This document shows positions 45,770 to 54,696 of a DNA stretch of 64,000 nt, piece by piece (positions within the stretch are counted from its first letter, which is position 1; each line of letters starts with the position of its first letter). The DNA comes from Nocardia acidivorans NBRC 108247 (GTDB taxonomy: Bacteria; Actinomycetota; Actinomycetes; Mycobacteriales; Mycobacteriaceae). The DNA lies in assembly GCF_001625085.1 (NCBI RefSeq), contig NZ_BDAW01000026.1:1-64000 (forward strand), given 5' to 3'. The notes beneath the pieces were generated by a model. The model ran no database searches and was not told where the DNA came from. It worked only from the letters and a program-made list of their open reading frames with translations. Made by a program: the position numbers and the translations under genes.

Positions 45770-46177
45770 ATGTCGGACCTGCGAGTGCCGCCCGATCCGG
45801 GGTCGGGCGTGGACGACACGTATCGGATGCCGCAGGCGGTGCGCGCGGCGCAGGTGATCGCGGTGCTGCTGGCGCTGATCGGACTGCTGTGCACGCTGTC
45901 TTCCGGATGGTTGCTGGGCAGCCGGTCCGCGATCCAGACCGCCGTGCCGTTCGTGCCCGGCTGGCTGCTCGGCCTGGTGGCCCTGACCTTTCAATCCGAG
46001 GGACAGTCGGTGCGGATCGGCGCGATTCTGCTGGCCGTGCTCAATATGCTGTGGACCGTCCCGTCCATTACCGACGGGCATCCGCCCGGACCGCTCGGAC
46101 CCGTCGCCTCACTCGTGATGATCGTGCTGCTGTTTCGCCGGGAAGCCCGCGACTGGTTCGAACCCTCGGGTTGGTGA
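45770..46177 (+). CDS. Small integral membrane protein, unknown
   Basis: 135 residues from ATG 45770. A polar N-terminal 25 residues are followed by four hydrophobic segments (VIAVLLALIGLLCTLSSGWLL, a second near 60-75, a third near 85-97, a fourth near 112-123). No family recognised. Between the amino-sugar operon and the ABC operon. Confidence 0.6.
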   Translation: MSDLRVPPDPGSGVDDTYRMPQAVRAAQVIAVLLALIGLLCTLSSGWLLGSRSAIQTAVPFVPGWLLGLVALTFQSEGQSVRIGAILLAVLNMLWTVPSITDGHPPGPLGPVASLVMIVLLFRREARDWFEPSGW

Positions 46178-46220
46178 GTCGCCGGTAACCGAATTCGACC
46201 GTCGCCGGTAACACGGTCGA
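46178..46220. promoter_or_regulatory. Repeat cluster upstream of the ABC/purine block
   Basis: GTCGCCGGTAAC occurs twice (46178 and 46201, 23 bp apart). The second copy sits inside the inverted repeat TCGACCG (46195) / CGGTCGA (46214). It lies 57-100 bp upstream of the ATPase start, a plausible activator site. Confidence 0.45.
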
Positions 46221-46276
46221 AATCCAGTCTGCCGATTCGCAATCTCGGTGCAATTCCCTGCTCCTATCGTGACCCT

Positions 46277-47083
46277 ATGAGTTCGGAAGTCGCGGCCGCG
46301 GGAACAGGCATTCATATCAGCGGTCTGAGCAAGACCTTCCGATCCGGGCGGCGCAGCGTCACCGCCCTGGACGCGGTCGAATTGCATACCGAGCAGGGCG
46401 CGTTCCTGTCGCTGCTCGGACCCTCCGGATGCGGGAAATCCACCATCCTGCGCATACTCGCCGGGCTCGACACCCCGGGCGCGGGCACCGCCCGCATCAA
46501 TGGCGAGACCCCCGCCGAGCTGCGCCGCAGGCATGAATTCGGCATCGCGTTCCAGGATTCGGCGCTCCTGCCCTGGCGCAGTGTGGAATCCAATATCAAA
46601 CTGCCATTGCAGGTCGCCGGATTGCCCGCCGATCCCGCGCTGATCGCGGACCTGATCGCGCTGGTCGGACTGGAGGGTTTCGAGAAGGCCAAACCCGCAC
46701 AGCTCTCCGGCGGTATGCGACAACGGGTTTCGATCGCGCGGGCGCTGGTGGTCAAACCCAAGATCCTGCTGCTGGATGAACCGTTCGGCGCGCTCGACGA
46801 TATGACCAGGCAGCGGCTGAACCTGGAATTACTGCGCATCTGGACCGAGAAGCCCGCCACCACCCTGATGGTCACGCACGGCATCGCCGAGGCGGTCTTC
46901 CTCTCCGACGTGGTCGCGGTCATGAGCCCGCGGCCGGGACGGGTGGTGGAGATGGTCGATATCGACCTACCCCGGCCGCGCATCCCGGAGATGATGCGCA
47001 CCTCCGAGTTCCACAAACTCTGCGACTATCTCTCCGAACTGCTCTTCGGGCGCACCGGACACGGCGGGGTGGTGGCGGAATGA
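46277..47083 (+). CDS. ABC transporter ATP-binding protein (nitrate/taurine class)
   Basis: 268 residues: Walker [24 protein letters not shown] (typical of SsuB/TauB), [15 protein letters not shown] signature, Walker [12 protein letters not shown], switch THGIAEA. First gene of a four-gene importer; ATGA overlap with the first permease. Confidence 0.9.
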   Translation: MSSEVAAAGTGIHISGLSKTFRSGRRSVTALDAVELHTEQGAFLSLLGPSGCGKSTILRILAGLDTPGAGTARINGETPAELRRRHEFGIAFQDSALLPWRSVESNIKLPLQVAGLPADPALIADLIALVGLEGFEKAKPAQLSGGMRQRVSIARALVVKPKILLLDEPFGALDDMTRQRLNLELLRIWTEKPATTLMVTHGIAEAVFLSDVVAVMSPRPGRVVEMVDIDLPRPRIPEMMRTSEFHKLCDYLSELLFGRTGHGGVVAE

Positions 47084-47910
47084 CCGGCGCGACAACGGAT
47101 TCCGTAGTAGAGGAACGGCGCAGCCTGCGCGGCGGCCTGACCGCCCTGCGCGCCGGACTGCACATCTCCACACTCGGCGGGCTCGCGGGCATCGCGATAC
47201 TGCTGGTGGCCTGGGCCGTCGCGGCGGCCCTGCACATCGCCAACGGCACCGTGCCCGGACCCTGGCAGGTGCTGCATACCATGTACACCGACGGCTGGTC
47301 GCTGTACGGGCCGAACTTCAAGGTGACGGCCTGGGGCGCGCTCCAGGGCTTCGCCTGGGGCAATGCGCTGGCCATTGTGCTGGCCCTGCTCGTGGTGCTG
47401 ATTCCGCCGATCGAAATGCTCGTCACCCAGCTGGCCATCCTCAGCTACTGCACACCGTTGCTGGCACTGGGGCCGATCATCCTGGTGGTGTTCGGCGGGC
47501 GCACGCCGACGGTATTCCTGGCCGCCATGTACTGCTTCTTCCCGACGATGGTGGGCGCGGTCTCCGGTCTGCGCTCGGCGGACGGCGCCAGCCTGGATCT
47601 GGTGCGCGCCTACGGCGGCGGTCGCGGGCAGCGCATGCGCCGGGTGCAGCTCATCTCGGCGCTGCCGAATACCTTGGCGGCGTTGAAGATCGCCGCGCCC
47701 TCGGCGGTGCTGGGCGCGATCATCGGGGAGTACCTCGGTGGCGTGGACAGCGGGATCGGGGTGGCATTGACCGCCGCGCAGAGCGCCTACAACGTGCCGC
47801 GTACCTGGGGTATGGCCCTGGCCGCCGCGGCACTCGCCGGACTCGGCTACGCGGTGGTCGCGCTGATCGCCCGCCTGGCCCTGCCCTGGACCCGAGCCGA
47901 GGTGCGATGA
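47080..47910 (+). CDS. ABC transporter permease (SsuC/TauC class), first
   Basis: 276 residues with about six spans; the permease loop [49 protein letters not shown] is the SsuC-type EAA region. N-terminal ~30 residues are cytoplasmic. Coupled by overlaps on both sides. Confidence 0.9.
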   Translation: MTGATTDSVVEERRSLRGGLTALRAGLHISTLGGLAGIAILLVAWAVAAALHIANGTVPGPWQVLHTMYTDGWSLYGPNFKVTAWGALQGFAWGNALAIVLALLVVLIPPIEMLVTQLAILSYCTPLLALGPIILVVFGGRTPTVFLAAMYCFFPTMVGAVSGLRSADGASLDLVRAYGGGRGQRMRRVQLISALPNTLAALKIAAPSAVLGAIIGEYLGGVDSGIGVALTAAQSAYNVPRTWGMALAAAALAGLGYAVVALIARLALPWTRAEVR

Positions 47911-48710
47911 AAACCCTGAACGTCCTGCGACCCATCGGCAAATTCCTGCTGCCGCTGCTGGTTTCGCTCATCCTGCTGGTCGTGCTCTGGTACGGCTTCC
48001 TACAGCTCTATCCCCAGGTCGGGCTGGTCGGCAAGAGTCCGGGCGAGGTGTGGAAGTACCTGGTCACCGGGCCGACCTCCGGCACCGCCCGGCACGCCAT
48101 CTTCGCCGAGATGCGAATCACCCTGCGCGACGCCGGAATCGGCTTCCTCGCGGGCCTCGGCGGCGCACTCGTGGTGGCGGCGCTGTTCGTGGGCGTCCCC
48201 GCCATCGCCCAGGCGTTCCTGCCGGTCGCCATGCTGCTGCGCTCGGTCCCCCTGGTGGCGCTCACCCCGATCATCGTGCTCGTCTTCGGTCGCGGTCTGC
48301 TCGGCGTCACCGTCATGGCCGCCATCGTCGTCTTCTTCCCCGCCCTGGTCATGATCATGACCGCGCTGCGCAACGCTCCCACCCAGGCCATGGAACTCGT
48401 TGCCGCCTACGGCGGTTCGCAGTGGACCGCCATGCGCATGGTCTCGGTCCCCGCCGCCCTGCCCTCGGTCTTCGCCGCCGCCCGGGTTTCGGTGCCGGGA
48501 GCCCTGATCGGCGCTCTGCTGGGCGAATGGCTGGGCAGCGGAACGGGTTTGGGCGCGGGCCTGATCCGCGCCATACCCACCTTCCAGTACAACCGCCTCT
48601 GGGCCTCCATCGCCCTGGTCACCGTCGTCTCCGTCTTCGCCTACGCGGTGGTCGGCGTCCTGGAGAACCTGGTCCTGGCCCGCTTCGCCCCCGAACAGGG
48701 CCGCGACTGA
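47907..48710 (+). CDS. ABC transporter permease (SsuC/TauC class), second
   Basis: 267 residues, six spans, loop ELVAAYGGSQWTAMRMVSVPAALPSVFAAARVSVPGALIGALLGEWLGSG. Two different permeases mean a heterodimeric pore, unlike the usual SsuC homodimer. This arrangement is seen in pyrimidine/purine-type importers of this class. Confidence 0.9.
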   Translation: MKTLNVLRPIGKFLLPLLVSLILLVVLWYGFLQLYPQVGLVGKSPGEVWKYLVTGPTSGTARHAIFAEMRITLRDAGIGFLAGLGGALVVAALFVGVPAIAQAFLPVAMLLRSVPLVALTPIIVLVFGRGLLGVTVMAAIVVFFPALVMIMTALRNAPTQAMELVAAYGGSQWTAMRMVSVPAALPSVFAAARVSVPGALIGALLGEWLGSGTGLGAGLIRAIPTFQYNRLWASIALVTVVSVFAYAVVGVLENLVLARFAPEQGRD

Positions 48711-48747
48711 CCGGAGCTCATACTCCGATGATCGGCGACACAGTGGT

Positions 48748-48759
48748 GGTTAGTTAACC
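48748..48759. promoter_or_regulatory. Palindrome upstream of the binding-protein gene
   Basis: GGTTA-GT-TAACC in the 113-bp gap between the second permease and the binding-protein gene, within an AT-richer stretch likely to hold a promoter. Confidence 0.35.
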
Positions 48760-48823
48760 TGGCGCACACAAATACGTCCGTGAAAGCAAAATAATTGAAA
48801 CTGAAAGCCTTTAGATTCGGCGA

Positions 48824-49927
48824 ATGAGTTCTTTGCACCGGCCGGGTTCGGCCTCTCCGCTGTCCATGGATCGGCGATCCTTTCTTCGGTATGCCGGGTT
48901 GACCGGGGCTGTGCTCGCCGGGGGTTCGCTGCTCGCCGCCTGTGGGAAGGATTCCTCGGGGGGTGGGAACGGGACCACCGATGACGGGTCGAAGTACGGG
49001 ACCGTCGCGGTGCAGTTGTCATGGTTGAAGAACATCGAGTTCGCGGGGGAGTACTTCGCCGATTCCAAGGGATATTTCAAGGAGGCCGGATTCGGATCGG
49101 TGAATCTGGTCGCCGGCGGCGCGGCCAGCACCTCGGTGGAGGCCGGGCTCGGAACCGGGAAGATCTGGATCGGCATGTCCGCACCGCAGACCACCGCGCC
49201 CGCGATTCTCGAGGGCCTGGACGCCAAGATCGTCGGCGCCACCTATCAGAAGAATCCGTTCTGCATCGTGAGCTCGGCGGCCAAACCCATCAATTCGCCG
49301 CAGGATATGAAGGGGCGCAAGATCGGTGTGCAGGACACCAATCAGCTCATCTTCAACGCGCTGCTCACCGCCAACGGTATGACGCCGAACGACGTCACCA
49401 TCGTGCCCGCGCAATTCGATCCCACCCCGCTCGCCAACGGTGAGGTCGACGGCTGGGTCAGCTATGTGACCAATGAGCCGATCACCTTGGCCAGCAAGGG
49501 ATTCGCCAATACCAACTTCCTCTTCGCGGATTTCGGGCTACCGCTGACCGCCGAAACCCTCACCGTCAGCCGGCACACCATCGACAATGAGCGGGAGAAA
49601 TTGAAGGCGTGGCTGGTCGCCGATATCAAGGGCTGGAAGGACGCGGTCGCGGATCCGGCCGAGGCCGCGCGCCTGGCCGTCGAGGTGTACGGCAAGGATC
49701 AGCGCCTGGATCCGGAAGAGCAGAAGAAGGAAGCGCTGGCGCAGAACACCCTCGTGGTGTCACCGGCGACCCAGGTCAACGGCCTGTTCCTGATGTCCGA
49801 CGAATTGATCGCGCACAATATCACCGCCCTGGCCAAGGCCAAGATCGATATCACGGCCGAGAAGCTCTTCGATATGTCGATCCTCAAAGAGGTCTATGCT
49901 GAGCATCCGGAACTCAAGGCGGGCTGA
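48824..49927 (+). CDS. NMT1/THI5-like substrate-binding lipoprotein with Tat signal
   Basis: 367 residues; ATG 48824 or 48866. MDRRSFLRYAG gives a twin-arginine motif (Arg17-Arg18) and lipobox LLAAC (Cys40), so it is exported folded and lipid-anchored. Mature domain: QLSWLKNIEFAGEYFADSKGYFKEAGF and AAKPINSPQDMKGRKIGVQDTNQL, the pattern of pyrimidine-precursor/riboflavin/purine-type NMT1 proteins. With the neighbouring purine genes, a purine or its oxidation product is the best guess for ligand. Confidence 0.9.
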   Translation: MSSLHRPGSASPLSMDRRSFLRYAGLTGAVLAGGSLLAACGKDSSGGGNGTTDDGSKYGTVAVQLSWLKNIEFAGEYFADSKGYFKEAGFGSVNLVAGGAASTSVEAGLGTGKIWIGMSAPQTTAPAILEGLDAKIVGATYQKNPFCIVSSAAKPINSPQDMKGRKIGVQDTNQLIFNALLTANGMTPNDVTIVPAQFDPTPLANGEVDGWVSYVTNEPITLASKGFANTNFLFADFGLPLTAETLTVSRHTIDNEREKLKAWLVADIKGWKDAVADPAEAARLAVEVYGKDQRLDPEEQKKEALAQNTLVVSPATQVNGLFLMSDELIAHNITALAKAKIDITAEKLFDMSILKEVYAEHPELKAG

Positions 49928-49976
49928 ACGCCCCGGGGTAGTGAACGCCCCGGGGTAGTGAACGCCCCGGGGTAGT
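49926..49976 (+). repeat. Three perfect 17-bp tandem repeats with CCCCGGGG core
   Basis: GAACGCCCCGGGGTAGT repeated at 49926, 49943 and 49960, with a decayed fourth start at 49977. The first copy overlaps the stop codon of the binding-protein gene, and the array ends at the stop of the convergent xdhC-like gene. The self-complementary cores suggest a role in 3'-end formation or slippage expansion. Confidence 0.9.
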
Positions 49977-49983
49977 GAACGCC

Positions 49984-51009
49984 CTAGGACACCAGCGTCG
50001 AGCGATGATGCAGCGAGTCCCCCAGACTCGACAGCGGCTCGGCGGTGGTGCCGTTCCGATAGGCCAGCAACTCCGCCGCGATCGATACCGCGGTCTCGGC
50101 GGGGGTGCGCGCCCCCAGATCCAGTCCGGCCGGGGCATGCAGCCGCGAGAGCGTCTCGTCATCGAAACCGCCCGCCTGCAACGCCTCCATCCGATGCGTG
50201 TTCGCGGCCCGGGATCCCAGTGCGGCAAGGAATCCCAGCTCGGGTAGTCGCAGTGCGATGGTCAGCAGCGGGATCTCGAACTTTGCATCGTGCGAGAGCA
50301 CCACAACCGCTGTGCTGGAATCGATCTCACCCGCCGCAGCGATGGTGTTCAGATAGCGGTGCGGCCAGTCCACCACCACCTCGCAGCCGGGATAGGCATC
50401 GGCATTGGCGAAGGTCGGGCGGGCATCGCAGACGGTCACCCGATAGCCCAGCAGTCGCGCCTGAACGGCCAGCGCACCCGCGATCGCGTTGGCGCCCACA
50501 ATGATCAGGCGCGGCGGCCGGGTGAACGAGGACACGAACACATCCGAATCCGGCAGCGAGACCAGTTCGGTGCCGTGCTTGCGATCGGTGATCAGATGCT
50601 GGCCGATCACATCCGGATCCGAATGCCACACCACCGTGAACACCGTGACCTGCCGCTGCGCCGCGATATCGGCCGCCACATCCGGGAATTCGGGAAAATG
50701 CCTGCGCGAGAACGGTTCGGTGAACACATCCAGGGTGCCGCCGCAATCCATTCCGGCATCCAAACCGCTACCGGGCGTGAAACGATTCAGGCCCCGGCGG
50801 CCGGTGCGCGCCGCCTCCACCGCGGCCTCGTAGGCGGCCGCCTCCGCACACCCCGCGGAGACCGAGCCGAAAGCCCGGCCGTCGGCATCCACCACCATCG
50901 CCGCGCCGATCGGAAGGGGAGTCGCACCGACCGTTCGCACCAGGGTGGCAAGTCCGCCGGTCCGCCCGCTGTGCCACACCCGTAGAAGGTCGTCGACGAT
51001 ATCGCGCAT
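49984..51009 (-). CDS. XdhC family protein (molybdenum hydroxylase maturation)
   Basis: 341 residues from ATG 51009 with GGGAG 7 nt upstream. N-terminal XdhC domain with TLVRTVGATPLPIGAAMVVDADGRAFGSVSAGCAEAAAYE (conserved Gly-Cys), then MDCGGTLDVFTEP, and a C-terminal Rossmann domain LIIVGANAIAGALAVQARLLGYRVTVCDARP. Such proteins insert sulfurated molybdenum cofactor into xanthine dehydrogenase-type enzymes. The enzyme subunits are not in the window. Confidence 0.85.
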   Translation of the reverse strand: MRDIVDDLLRVWHSGRTGGLATLVRTVGATPLPIGAAMVVDADGRAFGSVSAGCAEAAAYEAAVEAARTGRRGLNRFTPGSGLDAGMDCGGTLDVFTEPFSRRHFPEFPDVAADIAAQRQVTVFTVVWHSDPDVIGQHLITDRKHGTELVSLPDSDVFVSSFTRPPRLIIVGANAIAGALAVQARLLGYRVTVCDARPTFANADAYPGCEVVVDWPHRYLNTIAAAGEIDSSTAVVVLSHDAKFEIPLLTIALRLPELGFLAALGSRAANTHRMEALQAGGFDDETLSRLHAPAGLDLGARTPAETAVSIAAELLAYRNGTTAEPLSSLGDSLHHRSTLVS

Positions 51010-51022
51010 CACTAGCTCCCGA

Positions 51023-51733
51023 TCACCGTGTGCCGCACGGGTAATCCCGATCGATACCCGTCGCAAGGTCATCACACGTGACGCACACCATATCCGTTCG
51101 GCCGCGTAAATAAGTCCCCGCCCCATAATTTCCCGATGCGTTCGCCATCACCTCGGCCCAATGCGCACGACCCAGCAACACCGGATGGCCCGGCACATTT
51201 CCGAAATAGGCGCGTGCCAAACCACTCTCGCTCGCCCGGGCCGCATCGATCACCCGGCGCACCACCTCCGGGCCGACATCGGGGGTATCCACCGGCATGA
51301 TCGCGACATAGCCGGGGAGTTCGACGGTAATACCGTCGCGGGAATTCCTGGCGCGGGAAATCCCCGGCGCAATATTCCGTTCGGCAGTAATCCGTGCGGC
51401 GAGCTCATGGCTCGCCACCGCCGCCAATCCGGCGCGCAGTGAAGCGCTCAATCCCGTCGCCCATTCCGAGGCCCACACCGGATGCGCCCCGGCCGGAATC
51501 TCGATGCGAGGGGTTTGCGAGACCAGCCATCTCGGCGCCGAATCCGAATCCCGATCGGGCAGCGCCGGTCCGGTCGCCCCCAGCACCACGAAGACCCGCG
51601 CACACCCGCCCGCGCGCAGCGCGTGCACCGCCGTCCGCAGCCACACGCCATCCTCGGCCAGGGCTTTCGGCATGCCGTAGCGGGTGCCGGCGCCCGCGGC
51701 CAGCACCAGGCCATCGCAGCGTTCGGGGGTCAT
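51023..51733 (-). CDS. MobA-like nucleotidyltransferase
   Basis: 236 residues. LVLAAGAGTRYGMPKALAEDG is the NTP-transferase G-loop with the following Lys, VAIMPVDTPDVGPEVV the metal Asp region, GHPVLLGRAHW the late motif. Resembles MocA/MobA-like cytidylyl- or guanylyltransferases that mature molybdopterin for hydroxylases. Thirteen nt upstream of the xdhC-like gene in the same operon. Confidence 0.8.
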   Translation of the reverse strand: MTPERCDGLVLAAGAGTRYGMPKALAEDGVWLRTAVHALRAGGCARVFVVLGATGPALPDRDSDSAPRWLVSQTPRIEIPAGAHPVWASEWATGLSASLRAGLAAVASHELAARITAERNIAPGISRARNSRDGITVELPGYVAIMPVDTPDVGPEVVRRVIDAARASESGLARAYFGNVPGHPVLLGRAHWAEVMANASGNYGAGTYLRGRTDMVCVTCDDLATGIDRDYPCGTR

Positions 51734-51811
51734 GCAGGGCAGGGTAACCGCGCGCGCTGATCTTCGCCCCTCGAGTGGCGGGCGTGGTTGCCATCGCCGA
51801 TGCTGGAGAGG

Positions 51812-52321
51812 ATGACCGAGAACCGGATCGACCTCGAGGAATTCGCCACGCTGCCCGAGGCGGCCGCGGTGCGACTGCTACTCACCTGCTGCGCCTCGCC
51901 CGCCTGGGCGCGCGCCCTGGCCGCGCGCAGACCCTTCGCGAGCATCGAGGAACTGCTGCGCGCCGCCGATGCCGAACTCGGCGTGCTCTCCGAAACCGAG
52001 ATCGATCAGGCCCTGGCCGGGCACCCTCGTATCGGCGATCGGCCGGACAGCGCCGACTCCGCGCGCGAACAGGCCGCAATGGCCACCGCCGAGGCCGGGG
52101 TACGTGCCGCGATCGCCGCCGGTAACCGCGAATACGAGGCAAAATTCGGGCATGTGTATCTGGTGTGCGCCACGGGGCGGTCACCGGAGCAGCTCCGGGC
52201 CACGCTCACCGAACGGCTGGGGAACGATCCGGCCACCGAAAGGCGCATCGTGCGAGAGGAATTGACGAAGATCAATCGAATCCGGCTACGGCGACTACTG
52301 AATTCGGGAGGCACCCAATGA
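51812..52321 (+). CDS. 2-oxo-4-hydroxy-4-carboxy-5-ureidoimidazoline (OHCU) decarboxylase
   Basis: 169 residues from ATG 51812 (ATG 51800 is also possible; GGAGAGG sits between the two). HPRIGDRP contains catalytic His71, and FGHVYLVCATGRSPEQL and EELTKINRIRLRRLL are family signatures. Third step of urate degradation, giving S-allantoin. Confidence 0.9.
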   Translation: MTENRIDLEEFATLPEAAAVRLLLTCCASPAWARALAARRPFASIEELLRAADAELGVLSETEIDQALAGHPRIGDRPDSADSAREQAAMATAEAGVRAAIAAGNREYEAKFGHVYLVCATGRSPEQLRATLTERLGNDPATERRIVREELTKINRIRLRRLLNSGGTQ

Positions 52322-52635
52322 GCTCGCTGAGCACGCATGTTCTGGACGCGGTACACGGCGCACCCGCCACCGGCGTCACTGTGACGTTGTTCGATTGGAG
52401 CGGAGCCGAATTGGCCTCCGCCGTCACCGACGCCGACGGTCGCGTCGGCGACCTCGCCGAGATCGCACCCGGCGACTACCGCCTGCGCTTCGACACCGGA
52501 ACCTGGTTCACCGCACAGGGCGTCGACGCCTTCTACCCCGAGGTGAGCATCGCGTTCAGCGTCACCGGGGAGCGGCACTATCACGTACCGCTGCTGCTCT
52601 CACCCTTCGCCTTCTCCACCTACCGAGGCAGTTGA
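52318..52635 (+). CDS. 5-hydroxyisourate hydrolase (HIUH, transthyretin-like)
   Basis: 105 residues, overlapping the OHCU gene by ATGA. LSTHVLDAVHGAPATGV (His7 and the Arg/Gly N-terminal pattern), HYHVPLLLSPFAFSTYRGS ending in the diagnostic YRGS tetrapeptide. Hydrolyses hydroxyisourate made by uricase. Confidence 0.95.
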   Translation: MSSLSTHVLDAVHGAPATGVTVTLFDWSGAELASAVTDADGRVGDLAEIAPGDYRLRFDTGTWFTAQGVDAFYPEVSIAFSVTGERHYHVPLLLSPFAFSTYRGS

Positions 52636-52640
52636 TCCCC

Positions 52641-54011
52641 ATGCGCGATGCGGCGGAAGTCACCCTGGTCATCGACGGCTGCGCCATCGCCACCGTGGAC
52701 GCGACCGGCGCCGAATACAGCGACGGGCATATCGTGGTGCGCGGCAATCGAATCGAGGCCGTCGGGGCTGGTCGCGCGCCCGAGACGCCCGGGGCCGTCC
52801 GCATCGACGGGCGCGGCTGTCTGCTCACGCCGGGCCTGATCAATACCCACCACCACCTCTACCAGTGGGTGACGCGCGGGCTGGCGCCCGATGCCACGCT
52901 GTTCGAATGGCTCACCACGCTGTATCCGATCTGGGCGGGTATCGACGCGGACGCCACCCGGATCGCCGCCACCGGCGGGCTCGCCTCGCTGGCGCGCAGC
53001 GGCTGCACCACGACCACCGATCACCACTACGTCTTCCCGCGCGACGCCGGTGATCTGCTCACCGCCGAGATCGATGCCGCCGCGCAGGTCGGGCTGCGTT
53101 TCCACCCCTGTCGCGGTTCGATGGACCTGGGTGCCGGCGCGGGCGGACTGCCGCCCGATTCGGTGATCGAAAGCCTCGACGACATTCTCACCGCGAGCGC
53201 CGAGGCGGTATCGCGCCATCACGACGACTCCTTCGACTCCATGCTGCGCATTGCGCTCGCGCCCTGCTCACCGTTCTCGGTCACGGCCGATCTGTTGCGC
53301 GAATCCGCCGCGCTGGCAAGGGAACTCGGGGTTCGACTGCACACCCATGTCGCCGAGACCCTGGACGAACAGGAGTACTGCCTCGAGACGCACGGTGTCA
53401 CGCCCGCCGCATACCTGGAGCAGCTGGGCTGGATCGGCCCCGACGTCTGGTGGGCGCACGCCATCCACCTCGACGACACCGCCATCGCGACCATGGCGCG
53501 CAGCGGCACCGGTGCGGCGCACTGCCCCACCTCCAACGGACGGCTCGGCGCCGGAATCGCCCGCACCGCCGACCTGCTCGCGGCGGGCGTCGCGGTCGGG
53601 CTCGGCGTGGACGGCGCGGCCAGCAATGAGGCGAGCTCACTCATCGAGGAGCCGCGCAACGCTCTGCTGTTCGCCCGCCAGCGCGGCGGACCCCAATCCC
53701 TGTCCGTGCGTACGGCTCTCGATATGGCCACCATGGGCGGCGCGCGAATCCTCGGCCGCGCCACCGAGATCGGTTCCCTCGAACCCGGCAAACTCGCCGA
53801 TCTCGCCCTCTGGAACCTGTCCACCCCGGCGCACGCCGGTATCGACGACCCCGTCACCGCACTCATACTCGGCGCGGCTCCACCCCTGGCGGCACTGGTG
53901 GTGAACGGGCGAATCGTGGTGCGCCACGGCGAGATCCAAACCATCGACGAAGCCGCCGTCGGCCGCGACGTCGCCCGCGCCCAAGCCGCCCTGATAGCCA
54001 AGGCCGGATAG
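52641..54011 (+). CDS. 8-oxoguanine deaminase (amidohydrolase)
   Basis: 456 residues from ATG 52641, 5 nt after HIUH. Metal ligands NTHHHLYQ (residues 70-72), VAETLDEQEY, HAIHLD and GLGVDGAASNE match the 8-oxoguanine deaminase branch of the ATZ/TRZ amidohydrolases. Product is urate, which would enter the same pathway as the two preceding enzymes once oxidised. The uricase that links them is not encoded here. Confidence 0.85.
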   Translation: MRDAAEVTLVIDGCAIATVDATGAEYSDGHIVVRGNRIEAVGAGRAPETPGAVRIDGRGCLLTPGLINTHHHLYQWVTRGLAPDATLFEWLTTLYPIWAGIDADATRIAATGGLASLARSGCTTTTDHHYVFPRDAGDLLTAEIDAAAQVGLRFHPCRGSMDLGAGAGGLPPDSVIESLDDILTASAEAVSRHHDDSFDSMLRIALAPCSPFSVTADLLRESAALARELGVRLHTHVAETLDEQEYCLETHGVTPAAYLEQLGWIGPDVWWAHAIHLDDTAIATMARSGTGAAHCPTSNGRLGAGIARTADLLAAGVAVGLGVDGAASNEASSLIEEPRNALLFARQRGGPQSLSVRTALDMATMGGARILGRATEIGSLEPGKLADLALWNLSTPAHAGIDDPVTALILGAAPPLAALVVNGRIVVRHGEIQTIDEAAVGRDVARAQAALIAKAG

Positions 54012-54063
54012 GTCCCCGCACCCCGATGGTGAACCTCTCGTCCGGACAGTAGGCGTACGACCG

Positions 54064-54090
54064 CGGCCCCGCACCGCAGGTGCGGGGCCG
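54064..54090. terminator. Bidirectional hairpin terminator
   Basis: CGGCCCCGCACC - GCA - GGTGCGGGGCCG, a perfect 12-bp stem between the convergent deaminase and DUF1772 genes. Confidence 0.8.
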
Positions 54091-54106
54091 CCGGAATTCC
54101 GAGGGG

Positions 54107-54583
54107 TCAGAACAGCGCGATGGCGGTGCCCAGCGCGGCCAGCGCGACGGCCTGCAGGCCGACCCGCAAGGGCAGGACGCTCTCCCAGCGATCCTGCAGC
54201 GCACGGGCATTCGCGGGAATCACGCCGGACCGCGCGGCCGCGGTCTGGGCGGTATTGATCGGCTTGGCGACCCGGACGTAGACGCCGAGCCAGCTCACCA
54301 GCGCCAGCACCGCGACACCCGCCGCGACGGCCGCACCGACCTGTCCGGCGACCGCGGCGACCACGGTCGTCAGCACCGCGGTGATGACGCCGCCCGCACC
54401 GAACACCGGCATCCGCCTATCGCCGTAGTAGTGGCCCCAGCCGGCGGAGACGGTCACGGCCGCATCGTCCAGATGCTTGTTGACCGAGCGGGTGATGACC
54501 GCGGCCGACATATCGGCGCCGTAGACCGCGCCATTGGCGAGCACGGCGGCGATGGCGAGGATCTGGCCGATGGTGATGAGCAT
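54107..54583 (-). CDS. DUF1772-type membrane protein
   Basis: 158 residues from ATG 54583 with GGAAGAGG upstream. Four hydrophobic segments with GQILAIAAVLANGAVYGADMSAAVI first, a polar loop with WGHYYGDRRMPVFGAGG, and NTAQTAAARSG...LQDRWESVLPLRVGLQ later. This matches DUF1772 (anthrone oxygenase-like) proteins. It sits behind an unusual palindrome cluster. Function unknown; often TetR-regulated. Confidence 0.7.
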   Translation of the reverse strand: MLITIGQILAIAAVLANGAVYGADMSAAVITRSVNKHLDDAAVTVSAGWGHYYGDRRMPVFGAGGVITAVLTTVVAAVAGQVGAAVAAGVAVLALVSWLGVYVRVAKPINTAQTAAARSGVIPANARALQDRWESVLPLRVGLQAVALAALGTAIALF

Positions 54584-54608
54584 GTCGTTGCCTCTTCCGT
54601 TTTGAAAT

Positions 54609-54672
54609 CTAGCATCGCTAGGAGCTGAAGCAACCATAGCGGTGACGCTACTAGCTTGTCTAGCGATGCTAG
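54609..54672. promoter_or_regulatory. Cluster of three related palindromes upstream of the DUF1772 gene
   Basis: CTAGC-ATC-GCTAG (54609-54621), TAGCG-GTGA-CGCTA (54637-54650) and CTAGC-GAT-GCTAG (54660-54672). The outer two are exact inverses of each other, extending to TCTAGC...GCTAGA. They cover the region 25-90 bp before the start codon, as for a cooperative repressor. No regulator gene is adjacent. Confidence 0.7.
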
Positions 54673-54696
54673 ATTCGTGCCGGAAAGGCGGCCCGA

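Noticed and set aside
49926-49976. Attachment site or replication origin iterons
   Set aside because: Only three short copies, no integrase, rep gene or tRNA nearby.
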